Notes: generated by a model not told the origin, from the letters alone. Positions 17,247 to 25,158 are shown, numbered from the stretch's first letter. The stretch is 43,979 nucleotides of DNA from Anoxybacteroides tepidamans (GCF_014201465.1 NZ_JACHEP010000026.1:1-43979), one strand, 5' to 3'. Program-made: numbers and translations.

Positions 17247-18357
17247 TCTCTGACACCTCCTGTTCCATGATTCTTTTTATATAACGAACAAAATCTTTGT
17301 CGGTCATGATCGTATATTCTTGTCGGCATAACACTTTTAATTTTTCGACATATTTTGTTCCACGGTAACTCGGTACGATTAAAAATGCACGATCATATTT
17401 CGTTGTTTCGGAAAACGGTTTGACATGGAATGCCAATTGATGCGGCGTCGCCCAATCTTTGACATCGATCGCCCAATTTTCTCCTTGTTGAAATTTGATC
17501 GCGATGTCGTACTCATCTTTGTCAGGATATAGCTCAAGCGCAAACGGTCCGCCATTCCTTCTCATTTTGTCAAGCTGATTATACAAATCGATTTCACTCA
17601 CTCCCGGATCAACGATATAACGTCTAATGCCGCGCTTTACTCGCAATAAGCTGTTGCTATCTTCAAGAAAGCGGATATTTCCTTCCCAATTTCTCGTTAG
17701 TTTTTGGCATTTGTCGGTATCACATTGGTAACGACCATATACATCTTGATGTAACGTCCAGCCGCATCGTGGACAAATAGGAACGACAGACGTTAGCGGG
17801 ATTCGTTCATAAAATAAATTGCACAGTTGCTGAAAAGAACAAGAGGGGAATTGTTTCACTTTCTTTAAAATCTTCGTATCCGCAACGCGAACAACCGGAT
17901 GTTGAATCAAAAAGGTGCGTAAATGGCGATATTCCTCTTCACTCATTTTCCTTTTCATCTCTATAAACTCCGCCGTATCCTGCTCCAATACCGGATTCAC
18001 GCCCTCCTGCGCAACCATGATACAAAAATCAGTAACCGAAATATCATATAAAACAGGCTCGGTGAAATCTTCTTCTAATGAAAATAATTCTGTAAATCGA
18101 GGATACGGCCAAGTTGTTAAAGGCGTACCTAGCCATTTCATTTGTCGATCCAGTGTAAGCGGAAATAAATCACCCGGAGCGACTCCATACTTTAACCCGA
18201 TAAGATGCAAACGAGCCGAGGCTTTTTTCCAAGCAGAAGGCAACTCTTCCAATGTCCCTTCTTTATATTGCCGATCAAAATCTTGAATACCGCGCGCCAA
18301 CAACGCCACCGTTTTTAATACTTGCTGTTGGTAGCTTTCTTCTTCCAACGGATGCAA
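17230..18357 (-). CDS. pPIWI-RE system restriction-endonuclease-like protein with zinc ribbon
   Basis: About 375 residues. An N-terminal helical part is followed by a four-cysteine zinc ribbon (CPRCGW ... CDTDKC) near residue 210 and a C-terminal PD-(D/E)XK domain: DEYDIAIKFQQ, then the catalytic WAIDVKDWA. This is the REase component of pPIWI-RE operons. Start choice: GGAGGTG lies six bases before a TTG at 18357; an ATG at 18390 has no ribosome site, and an ATG at 18417 lies inside a terminator hairpin. First gene of the operon. Confidence 0.85.
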   Translation of the reverse strand: MHPLEEESYQQQVLKTVALLARGIQDFDRQYKEGTLEELPSAWKKASARLHLIGLKYGVAPGDLFPLTLDRQMKWLGTPLTTWPYPRFTELFSLEEDFTEPVLYDISVTDFCIMVAQEGVNPVLEQDTAEFIEMKRKMSEEEYRHLRTFLIQHPVVRVADTKILKKVKQFPSCSFQQLCNLFYERIPLTSVVPICPRCGWTLHQDVYGRYQCDTDKCQKLTRNWEGNIRFLEDSNSLLRVKRGIRRYIVDPGVSEIDLYNQLDKMRRNGGPFALELYPDKDEYDIAIKFQQGENWAIDVKDWATPHQLAFHVKPFSETTKYDRAFLIVPSYRGTKYVEKLKVLCRQEYTIMTDKDFVRYIKRIMEQEVSESASRI

Positions 18358-18406
18358 CAAATCCACCTCCACTTGACTATAATGATGCATGTATAAAAAC
18401 ACGAAC

Positions 18407-18444
18407 AAAAAAGGCATCTCAGAAATTTCGTTGTCTGAGATGCC
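18407..18444 (-). terminator. Leader terminator upstream of the pPIWI-RE operon (possible attenuator)
   Basis: The 10-bp perfect stem GGCATCTCAG/CTGAGATGCC (18413-18444, 12-base loop) is followed on the minus strand by six T residues. It lies between the best promoter (18465-18492) and the first gene, so transcripts from that promoter would have to read through it. Confidence 0.7.
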
Positions 18445-18464
18445 GGAGTGATGTAGTTATTGTT

Positions 18465-18492
18465 ATTATAATTTATTTTTGGTTTTGGACAA
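18465..18492 (-). promoter_or_regulatory. Probable SigA promoter of the pPIWI-RE operon
   Basis: The minus strand has TTGTCC (18487-18492), a 16-base spacer and TATAAT (18465-18470). The predicted start is near 18458, about 15 bases before the terminator hairpin. Confidence 0.5.
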
Positions 18493-18541
18493 GGGGGTTA
18501 TGTTATAAACACAGGTGCGTTAAAATCTGATAACAAAAGCA

Positions 18542-19200
18542 TCATTTTGTAATAACCTTCCAATCATCAGTTGTTAACTCTATTGTTTCGATCGCTTGTA
18601 CACAAAAACGCTGTATACTTTGAGCACTTAAGTTCACCTCAATATACGCCCCATTTTTTAACTGACGTATAGCGCGAAACTTTTTGGGATCTCTTCCTAA
18701 CCAATCTCGGGAACTGAACCATGATTTGTTCAAATTTTTCTGGCTCCAAATCTGCAATCGTATTCCTTGTATTTTTCCAAAACATCTCTCCATGAATGTA
18801 CTTCAAATTGCTGACCTAATATAGTTCTTTTGGATTTGTTTCTGTCACTCTAACGTCATCATCTGTTCTTTCATTATCCAAAGTACGGCTAAATTTTCAA
18901 ACATAGTTCAGCTAAATGCTTGGCTCTCTGTTCTATATCTTCTTTTTTCCGAAAATTACCTTTTCAAAGTATTTATTTATTTCAAGATGGCTTGCTTTTA
19001 ATTTTTCTTTATTTTATGTCAAAATCATCATTTGATAATTCTGGGTTATATCCTGTCAGTGTATGATTTCTGAGCGTGTGCAAATACAAATTATGCACCA
19101 ATTGCCATTCTTCCCCTAGATATTCCTGCCATGATTGTGTGAGTGTCTGCGGCATTATGTGTTCAATAGTCAAATCGGGGCATAACAGGCATCGCATCAA
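18542..19200 (-). pseudogene. 3' remnant of a GmrSD-type (DUF262/DUF1524) restriction gene
   Basis: The fragment reads LTIEHIMPQTLTQSW ... LYLHTLRNHTLTGYNPELSN, the HNH-like DUF1524 (GmrD) signature with His and Asn in place. It then continues in shifted frames as EKLKASHLEINKYFEKVIFG, then EDIEQRAKHLAELCLKI with TAG where a Trp is expected, then QQFEVHSWRDVLE and finally AYIEVNLSAQSIQRF to the stop at 18542. At least three frameshifts and one nonsense codon are visible. The whole N-terminal DUF262 half is missing; the break coincides with a 26-bp perfect palindrome. GmrSD enzymes restrict DNA with modified (glucosylated hydroxymethyl) cytosine. Confidence 0.75.
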
Positions 19201-19223
19201 GTTGAGCGCTAGCGCTCAACTTG
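19198..19223. repeat. Perfect 26-bp palindrome
   Basis: CAAGTTGAGCGCT is followed by its exact reverse complement with no loop. It sits exactly where the GmrSD remnant is cut off, so it may be a scar or protein-binding site. No T-run follows. Confidence 0.7.
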
Positions 19224-19323
19224 CACCACAGGTAATACAAAATACAAACAACAATCTTTTGTTTTAAAACAGTGCATTTTTCTATAGACTTATCCAAATT
19301 TATTTCAAATTTATTTAATGGAT

Positions 19324-19617
19324 TTAAACCATAATTGTAGCTGAATGTTCGTCTTTTGTCTTCTTATCAACAATTGTTATTTCTAAATCTAAAGCACGCG
19401 CAAGCTTAAGAAGAGTTGATAATTCTGGTACATCTTTTCCATTTTCGATCCTAGATATTGTTTTTTGAGCCACTCCTGTCATTCTTGAAAGATCACGTTG
19501 AGACAACTTTTTCCGATCACGTGCAGCTATTAATTTACCTACGATCTCCAATAGGAAGTACTCTTCTGGATCTTGCTGCATTAACTCTTTACGGAGATCG
19601 TCAAAAGATTTCATCAT
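19324..19617 (-). CDS. XRE-family helix-turn-helix regulator, probable antitoxin
   Basis: 97 residues. The HTH spans about residues 28-82: AARDRKKLSQRDLSRMTGVA, KTISRIENGKDVPELSTLLK, LARALDLEITI. The first 25 residues form a helix (DDLRKELMQQDPEEYFLLEI) typical of HigA-type antitoxins. The start overlaps the stop of the upstream 65-residue gene by four bases (ATGA). It is the second gene of a two-gene unit, the position of the antitoxin in higBA systems, but the upstream protein does not look like HigB. Confidence 0.8.
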   Translation of the reverse strand: MMKSFDDLRKELMQQDPEEYFLLEIVGKLIAARDRKKLSQRDLSRMTGVAQKTISRIENGKDVPELSTLLKLARALDLEITIVDKKTKDEHSATIMV

Positions 19618-19811
19618 AAAATTCTCCTCGTATGATACACGAGTTCGTTTCCTTTCGATTGCAACAACTCGCGAGTGGCATTCTCATCGGGAACTGTACC
19701 AACAACAGCTACTTCTTCAACAATCTCTTTGTCTCCATGTAAACGAGATTTCAATATGTGTAGCTTTACAAACTGATTTGGATACAATGTACGCACTTCC
19801 TGCCATTTCAT
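19614..19811 (-). CDS. Small unknown protein paired with an XRE regulator
   Basis: A 65-residue soluble protein I cannot place in a named family. It reads MKWQEVRTLYPNQFVKLHI ... SRLHGDKEIVEEVAVVGTVP and ends in a basic HTRRIL. Its pattern (beta-rich, with a charged middle) is one I associate with small proteins next to XRE genes in Firmicutes. GAGGTGA stands before the ATG at 19811. It is coupled to the XRE gene by a four-base overlap. A toxin-antitoxin role is possible but unproven. Confidence 0.6.
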   Translation of the reverse strand: MKWQEVRTLYPNQFVKLHILKSRLHGDKEIVEEVAVVGTVPDENATRELLQSKGNELVYHTRRIL

Positions 19812-19881
19812 TGTTATCACCTCGAAGAAAGAATGATAGCCGATGAACTCTTTAACAAACGGGATCGCAGAAACCCTTTCG

Positions 19882-20850
19882 TTATTGATTTTTCACTCTT
19901 CCTTTCACTTCTTCTTCCGTCAAGTCAAGCATGTTTGCAATCTCGGCAATGCTCATCCCTTTTTCGATCATTTTCCTAATCATTTCCCGCTCTTTTTGCT
20001 TCATGCCTTCTTTCAGTCCCTCTGCCCGTCCTTGTTCCAATCCTCTTTTCAAACCTTCTTTCAAACCTTCTTTCAAACCTTCTTCTCGTCCTTCTTCCCG
20101 ACTTCCGCGAATGTTCGATAATTGATCAAGCAGCCATTTCAGCCGCATTTCGTATGCATAGCGGTTTTCTGGGTCAACGCTTAAACTTTGCCACTCTTCC
20201 AATGCTTCTAAAATTTCTTGTTCTGTCATCGCGACTCCCTCCAATTCGCGAACCATTTCTTCATCCACCTTTTTTGTCCGACTATCTACAGCCGATAGCA
20301 TCGTCAGCCATGGCCATTCGGGCAATTGTTTTACATCCCGACGGTATTTCTTCCATTTTACCATAAATTGTGACAAATCAAGCACATGAAATTCAAGGTG
20401 ATGGCTCCAAAGGAACTGTTCTTCATCTTCACGAATGTGAAAAACGGTGTGGAAGCGGTCGGTTTCGTGTGGAAAGAGCGGATAGTTGAGGATGGCGATC
20501 ATAATCGTTGGAGGAAGTGTTTCGTACCGTTCTCCTTTTGATAGCGAAGACGAAAATAGCCGCGCCCAGTAATACAATAGCCGTTCCGGCATGCCGTATT
20601 GCGGGATAATTTGAATCTCGACATGAATGCGCTCGCCAAGATTCGTACGGACAATGACATCTAACCGCCCTGTTTTTCCGTCTTCTGTTTCTTTCGTTAG
20701 CTCAGTATTTTCAAACTGCACATCGACGATTCGCTCGTCCCCTGTCCGATGCAAAAGCGCGTTTAAAAACGCCATCGTAATCGACTTTCGGCTCGGATGG
20801 CCAAACAGCTGCTTAAACATAAAATCCATTTTCAAATCGAGGTATTGCAT
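19882..20850 (-). CDS. Rpn-family recombination-promoting nuclease/putative transposase, intact copy 1
   Basis: 322 residues. The N-terminal PD-(D/E)XK core (PDDEXK_2) includes DFMFKQLFG, then Asp64 (GRLDVIVRT) and Glu78-x-Gln80 (HVEIQI). E. coli Rpn proteins are DNA endonucleases that promote RecA-independent recombination. The tail has tandem EGLKEG repeats (about 258-290) encoded by a 12-bp DNA repeat, then an EIANMLDLTEEEV end. AAAGG precedes the ATG at 20850. Near-identical genes lie at 27088-28043 and 31449-32372, mostly differing in the tail. Confidence 0.9.
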   Translation of the reverse strand: MQYLDLKMDFMFKQLFGHPSRKSITMAFLNALLHRTGDERIVDVQFENTELTKETEDGKTGRLDVIVRTNLGERIHVEIQIIPQYGMPERLLYYWARLFSSSLSKGERYETLPPTIMIAILNYPLFPHETDRFHTVFHIREDEEQFLWSHHLEFHVLDLSQFMVKWKKYRRDVKQLPEWPWLTMLSAVDSRTKKVDEEMVRELEGVAMTEQEILEALEEWQSLSVDPENRYAYEMRLKWLLDQLSNIRGSREEGREEGLKEGLKEGLKRGLEQGRAEGLKEGMKQKEREMIRKMIEKGMSIAEIANMLDLTEEEVKGRVKNQ

Positions 20851-21123
20851 GAGGATCATCCTTTCGTGGAATGTAGAGGGACAACTTGATTAAAACCTGG
20901 AAATATGGGAAATGCAAATGGGGAAAATGGATTTTCTAGCGTTCTTTTTTTGCGATAAAAAGCGAAAAAGTCAGGGAAATTGGCTTTTTTAATGAGGGGA
21001 AAATGAATTTTGCGTTTATTTGTTTGGCAAGGGAACAGATTTTGAGGAGCACACATGCAAAACAGAGAGCCACGCTATGACTCTCTGTTTCTACAAATCT
21101 CGACAATCCTCGGGGAGTGACAT
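20851..21123 (-). repeat. Rpn-associated leader repeat, copy 1, ending in a REP-like hairpin
   Basis: The region upstream of Rpn copy 1 is repeated upstream of copies 2 and 3: a TTGATTAAAA block, GGAAATGCAAATGGGGAAAA, AATTTTGCGTTTATTTGTTT and then the CAGAGAG hairpin (21060-21090) followed by CGACAATCCTCGGGG and GTGACA. Gene plus leader look like one dispersed unit of about 1.25 kb. Confidence 0.75.
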
Positions 21124-21430
21124 AACTAAGAGCCGAAATATCGGTCCGATTCTACAGGTAAATTAGTAAACACCCTTGGAAAGACAGTTAACACCAATCG
21201 TATCAATGAACATACCGGGAAGTGCGATAAACATAGCAGCTTTTAAACGTTCATTTTTTGTTAAACCTTTAAGTTTGTATAGCGGATAGGTTTAGAAAAA
21301 TGGCGGGAACAACAAACAGATAGGACAGAAGAAGTAAAGCATTTTCTGGGTTGAAGAAAAAATGTCCAAGAAATCGAAAAATGAGCGTGGCTCCTAACCA
21401 AACAAGAAAGCCCCAAATTAAAAAATACAT
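21124..21430 (-). pseudogene. DUF5367-like membrane protein gene, frameshifted and truncated
   Basis: From ATG 21430 (GAGGTG upstream) the frame reads YFLIWGFLVWLGATLIF and LLLSYLFVVPAIF, then breaks. A second frame gives LYKLKGLTKNERLKAAMF and ALPGMFIDTIGV, and a third gives FTNLPVESDRYFGS. Together this resembles DUF5367 small membrane proteins (about four membrane helices). The last part of the gene is replaced by the REP-like end of the Rpn leader repeat at about 21124. The 21431-21753 stretch further on holds only weakly coding-like scraps. Confidence 0.55.
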
Positions 21431-21753
21431 GAATGACACCTCTATTTCTGCTTTTTAAATTATTACGGTTATCACCAAAAGATGCACTTGACTTTTGCAT
21501 CAACATGTGATGGAGGTCTCTAACGCATACGAAAAGTAAGCTTTGGGTATTTTCGGTATCCATCCTCCCACCGTTTGATCAATGTTGTCAATTTCTTTCA
21601 TTGGGTTTGTTTCTTTCTGCTTGTTATGCGCACTACTTCAATCCATTCATTTATATTAATAAACGTCTGCCTAACTTCTTGGTGTAAACAACATCACAAA
21701 AACCAATGATATCTTGAGGATGAATGATGACGCCATAACTAAGGGAACGTGGA

Positions 21754-22497
21754 TCATTCTAGCGATCTACACTCTGCATTTTGCAAGGATACCCATCTGT
21801 CTTTCAACGTCATTATATTTTCTGTTACAAAGAGCGGCTTATGCTCACTCGGCTGCTTATTACACTTTGGATTAATCCAAATAGCAGACATCCCCGCATT
21901 GATAGCACCGACTACATCGTTGTTCCAAGAATCGCCTACGAATACAGCTTGTGCATGTTCCATTCCATATTGTAAGAGTGGCAGATGAAAAGCTTCTAAT
22001 TGCGGCTTCTCAAACCCTGTCTCTTCTGAAATAAAAATTTCTTCCTCTGTAAATACCTCATACAGACATAACTTCTCGAGTTTGGATCGTTGTTCACTAG
22101 CTTTTCCGTTTGTGATGATACCTATTTTATAGGTTTTCTTTAGCTCCCTCAGAAATACATTAACCTCCTCATCTGGCTTCAGCAAATGAATGAGATAGCT
22201 AAAGAACTCACGGAAGTAAATATCCGCCTCCTCCATGCTAATATGTTGGTCAAAATGTTTCAGTGCATAAATGAGACGCTGCTGTCTAACTTCATCCAAG
22301 GAAATGTGCCCCTCATGATGCAACTTCCAAAAATAATGGTCATAGTGCTGGTAATAGGTGAAAAATTCATCAAACGGCAGATGCTTCGTGAGACTAAATC
22401 GATAAAAAGTTTCCTTGGTTGCTCGTTCCCAATAAAATTCAAACGGAAATAAAGTATTATCCAAGTCAAAAAGTATGATCTTTATATCTTGTAACAT
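21754..22497 (-). CDS. HAD-superfamily hydrolase (YjjG/5'-nucleotidase-like)
   Basis: A 247-residue phosphatase. Motif I is FDLDNTLF (Asp11 nucleophile, Asp13), motif II is IGIITNG, motif III Lys is in EKPQLEAF and motif IV is VFVGDSWNND. The helical cap after motif I makes it subfamily I. Related enzymes dephosphorylate nucleotides or sugar phosphates. GGAGGAG precedes the ATG. Last gene of a four-gene operon (PP-loop, NUDIX, EamA, HAD), 29 bases after the transporter, which suggests processing of a small nucleotide- or purine-like molecule. Confidence 0.88.
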   Translation of the reverse strand: MLQDIKIILFDLDNTLFPFEFYWERATKETFYRFSLTKHLPFDEFFTYYQHYDHYFWKLHHEGHISLDEVRQQRLIYALKHFDQHISMEEADIYFREFFSYLIHLLKPDEEVNVFLRELKKTYKIGIITNGKASEQRSKLEKLCLYEVFTEEEIFISEETGFEKPQLEAFHLPLLQYGMEHAQAVFVGDSWNNDVVGAINAGMSAIWINPKCNKQPSEHKPLFVTENIMTLKDRWVSLQNAECRSLE

Positions 22498-22526
22498 GCT
22501 CTCCTCCTCTATCTCAATAATAATAT

Positions 22527-23438
22527 TTACGAGCTAACTTTCGTCGCAGAAGGTATGATTGACCGTGACTGTTCAAACTTGAGCCATAAAATAGCAATGA
22601 CCATAATGATTAACCCTAAAATTCGCACCACATTTGGAAATGGACCCCATATTAACCATGTTAACAGCATTGCCACCGGCAACTCGGACGTTGTTAATGT
22701 AGCCATTATAACAGTGCTTACATTTTTTGCTGCATAGGATAGAAGCTCAAAAGCTATAATTTGTCCGAGTATTGCTGTAATAAACCCGAACGACACAGCA
22801 CTTGTCGTAAAAAGACGTAATTTTTCATACTGTGCTAAACAGAAAACTAAAGCGATAGCCGTCGCAATAAGGAAGATAAATACCCTCGTAAACGGATAGT
22901 TCGTTATTTTTTGCAAACTAAATAAATTCGTTGCAAAAGATATTCCTGCTACAAATCCAAAAAATAAACCTAGAACTGTTACGTGGCCTAACGTTCCACC
23001 AATCAGCAAGAGAGTCCCTATCCATAGTAGTACAATGGCTACGATATGCTTGACTGCCACCCGCTCTTTGTTAAACAAAACGCCAAACAAAAACAGAATC
23101 CAAGGGTATTGGAATAATCCTAATGATGCGATACTTGGATCTGTTATTTGAATAGCGGAATAATAAAACAGTCCCGTTGACACCATAGTAATACCCGCTA
23201 TCCAATTATACGGGTTTTTGATTAACGGCATATATGATTGTGTATTGCTTTTTTGATTGTTAACGAACAGGAACCTGCCAATAAAATAGATCATCGCAAA
23301 CACGAATTGATAGGCAAGTAAATCTAACGTTGTTAATCCCATATTGTTTGCTACTTTAACGACATTGGAATTCACTCCAAACACAATACCTGCGATAAGA
23401 GCTGCCCACGCCCCGAGAGCAGGATTTACTGTGTGCAT
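22527..23438 (-). CDS. EamA/DMT-family transporter
   Basis: A 303-residue inner-membrane protein with ten predicted hydrophobic segments in two EamA halves (AALIAGIVFGVNSNVVKVAN ... WIAGITMVSTGLFYYSAIQI; then FFGFVAGISFATNLFSL onward). DMT transporters move small metabolites, often as exporters. GGGAGGTGA fixes the ATG at 23438; a start 12 codons earlier has no ribosome site. It overlaps the NUDIX gene by 13 bases. Substrate unknown; the context suggests the product of the neighbouring enzymes. Confidence 0.88.
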   Translation of the reverse strand: MHTVNPALGAWAALIAGIVFGVNSNVVKVANNMGLTTLDLLAYQFVFAMIYFIGRFLFVNNQKSNTQSYMPLIKNPYNWIAGITMVSTGLFYYSAIQITDPSIASLGLFQYPWILFLFGVLFNKERVAVKHIVAIVLLWIGTLLLIGGTLGHVTVLGLFFGFVAGISFATNLFSLQKITNYPFTRVFIFLIATAIALVFCLAQYEKLRLFTTSAVSFGFITAILGQIIAFELLSYAAKNVSTVIMATLTTSELPVAMLLTWLIWGPFPNVVRILGLIIMVIAILWLKFEQSRSIIPSATKVSS

Positions 23439-23824
23439 ACTCGTATCACCTCCCGTAAGGCAGGCAGTGTACACTTAGTAATGCCGGTACCTAAATTTTC
23501 CGCCTCCTGTGTTTCAATTGGAATCCACTTATACGCACCAATTTCGTTATTTGGTACCGGTTCTCCTCTTACTTTTACTACATACACCGTTAAAAACATA
23601 GATTCCTTTCCAAACATGGAGGTCGTTTCAAAATTCCCCAAAAGTGTACTCGATACGAGTTCCAACTGAAGTTCTTCTTTTAGTTCCCTAGCTAATGCTT
23701 CTAAATCTGTTTCTCCCTCTTTTGGCTTGCCTCCGGGTAGGATGTAATGGTCAGGAAATTTCTTCTTACTAACTACTAATAGCTGATGATCTTTTACGAT
23801 TGCCGCCCCAATTTTTTGAATCAT
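23426..23824 (-). CDS. NUDIX hydrolase
   Basis: 132 residues. The Nudix box lies at 32-54 (GKPKEGE ... ARELKEEL), with Glu47, Glu50 and Glu51 available for metal binding; the usual final Gly is Gln53. The enzyme should hydrolyse a nucleoside diphosphate linked to another moiety. GGAGCGG stands upstream of the ATG. It follows the PP-loop gene by 25 bases and overlaps the transporter gene by 13, so all are co-transcribed. Confidence 0.9.
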   Translation of the reverse strand: MIQKIGAAIVKDHQLLVVSKKKFPDHYILPGGKPKEGETDLEALARELKEELQLELVSSTLLGNFETTSMFGKESMFLTVYVVKVRGEPVPNNEIGAYKWIPIETQEAENLGTGITKCTLPALREVIRVCTQ

Positions 23825-23849
23825 GGTTCCTGCCGCTCCTTAACTCGAT

Positions 23850-24545
23850 CTATGATACAACAGGTTCTTTATATTTAAATCTGTTGACAATATCCTTAGT
23901 TTCTGTCATAAATCTTACATGTTCATGGCAAATTGGAAGTTTATCTTTCATATATTCCTCTACCATTTGGTCAGTTGGTTCAGTAAATGCATCCCCAAAC
24001 ACAGACACTCCTTCTAGTGATTTGGAAGACAAGCCAATTGTCAATAATGCATATTTCACATCATCTTGGCTACCGAAATGATAAATAGGACACTCATATA
24101 TAATGCCATACTCTGCTTCAAATTCTCTCAAAATCTCAATTGCTACACTTTTCTGTTCTGCTAAATCCTTTTGATAGCCCACACATCCATCTACAAGGCG
24201 TTTAATCCCGTTTTGTACACAATACACAGTAGCAGCTGCGTGAATAGCTAATTTATCCCCTAATAATACTAGGTTAACTCCCCAGCGTTTAAAATCTTCC
24301 TCCAGTCTTGCAATGGCAATACTTCTAAATAATCCGTATGTAGGTAATACTGTACGACCAACAATCTGTTCTGGGAAGAGGCTTTTTAATTCCTGTACCC
24401 GAAATTCGGACAACTCACTCTTAATGCCAATGCCACTGTTACATGTTAATAAATGAACTTCTCTTCCTTGTAACGCTTCTAGACATGCTACTAATGATGA
24501 ATCGCGACCTCCAGTAAATAGCACAGCTACTTTTTCTTTATTCAT
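23850..24545 (-). CDS. PP-loop ATPase (ExsB/QueC-like adenylating enzyme)
   Basis: About 231 residues. The N-terminal PP-loop is VLFTGGRDSS (residues 8-17), the adenylate-binding signature of N-type ATP pyrophosphatases. It is followed by a Rossmann-like core with LLTCNSGIG and VNLVLLGDKLAIHAAA. The cysteines are not arranged like the QueC zinc site, so a family related to but distinct from preQ0 synthase is likely. AAGGGAG fixes the ATG at 24545; an upstream in-frame ATG cluster would read through the promoter. First gene of the operon. Confidence 0.8.
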   Translation of the reverse strand: MNKEKVAVLFTGGRDSSLVACLEALQGREVHLLTCNSGIGIKSELSEFRVQELKSLFPEQIVGRTVLPTYGLFRSIAIARLEEDFKRWGVNLVLLGDKLAIHAAATVYCVQNGIKRLVDGCVGYQKDLAEQKSVAIEILREFEAEYGIIYECPIYHFGSQDDVKYALLTIGLSSKSLEGVSVFGDAFTEPTDQMVEEYMKDKLPICHEHVRFMTETKDIVNRFKYKEPVVS

Positions 24546-24603
24546 TAAAATCGCTCCCTTACACTTTTTCATAGAAGAATTGACACTATCTCTTCTATCC
24601 CAA

Positions 24604-24632
24604 ATTATACCTATCATTCCTTTATTTTTCAA
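24604..24632 (-). promoter_or_regulatory. SigA promoter of the PP-loop/NUDIX/EamA/HAD operon
   Basis: TTGAAA (24627-24632) and TATAAT (24604-24609) are separated by exactly 17 bases on the minus strand. The predicted leader is about 52 bases. Confidence 0.75.
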
Positions 24633-24642
24633 CGCCAACATG

Positions 24643-24702
24643 GTGTCGGAATCCCGCCATTTTTGGCGGAGTACCGACGTCAAGTGTCGGAATCACCGAC
24701 AC
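24643..24702. repeat. Two adjacent hairpins upstream of the promoter
   Basis: Hairpin 1 has the stem pairs GTCGG/CCGAC and CCGCCA/TGGCGG (24645-24678). Hairpin 2 is GTGTCGG-AATCA-CCGACAC (24684-24702). Both share the GTGTCGGAATC core, so they look related. They could be a binding site for a regulator, or remnants of a decayed gene (a 68-codon minus-strand frame, 24622-24828, runs through them and is not called). The following 24829-25005 holds only the apparent tail of a plus-strand gene (VWLTKEAFDPIVEKYRRKG). Confidence 0.45.
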
Positions 24703-25000
24703 AACATGACGGGCTAAAAGAAAAACGCCTTCATCAATCAATCTAATGAGGACATCGGTAGCAGCATGTGAAACTTTGAAATAAGACCAAGCGTGTTGAC
24801 TAACCAATTTTTCCGCCTCAGTCGGCAAAGCGTAAACGTCAAATAGATCCCACCTTTTGGAAGATCGGAGCTTGAGGTATTATTTAGTTAGCTGATTAAA
24901 AGCAATACATGTAACAGGGAGTGTGGTTGACCAAGGAAGCATTTGATCCAATAGTAGAGAAGTATAGGAGAAAAGGAGCATTAATTAAGTACGAAAAAGA

Positions 25001-25034
25001 ATAAAAATCCACAGCTTCGAAAAGCTGTGGATTC
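25001..25034 (-). terminator. Terminator downstream of the HipA-like/HIRAN operon
   Basis: The 12-bp stem AATCCACAGCTT/AAGCTGTGGATT is followed on the minus strand by TTTTTATTC. It lies about 125 bases after the HIRAN gene stop. Confidence 0.65.
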
Positions 25035-25158
25035 ATTCGATTTCGCAAAGCTTTAGGTGGGGTGGCACTCCCACATCTCCAACAAGGGCGATCGCTGCCT
25101 GTTCCATCCACTGAAAGCTTTACGTTATTTCTGTCTACTACACCGAAAGCATAAACAT

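Noticed and set aside
20040-20092. Tandem 12-bp repeats that could suggest a CRISPR-like array
   Set aside because: They are in frame and encode the EGLKEG repeats of the Rpn tail; there are no spacers.
21261-21563. Minus-strand 100-codon frame
   Set aside because: The neighbouring frames give a better, DUF5367-like reading, and this frame crosses that gene's start and ribosome site.
24622-24828. Minus-strand 68-codon frame
   Set aside because: It spans the twin hairpins and the operon's promoter, and has no ribosome site. A decayed gene remains possible.
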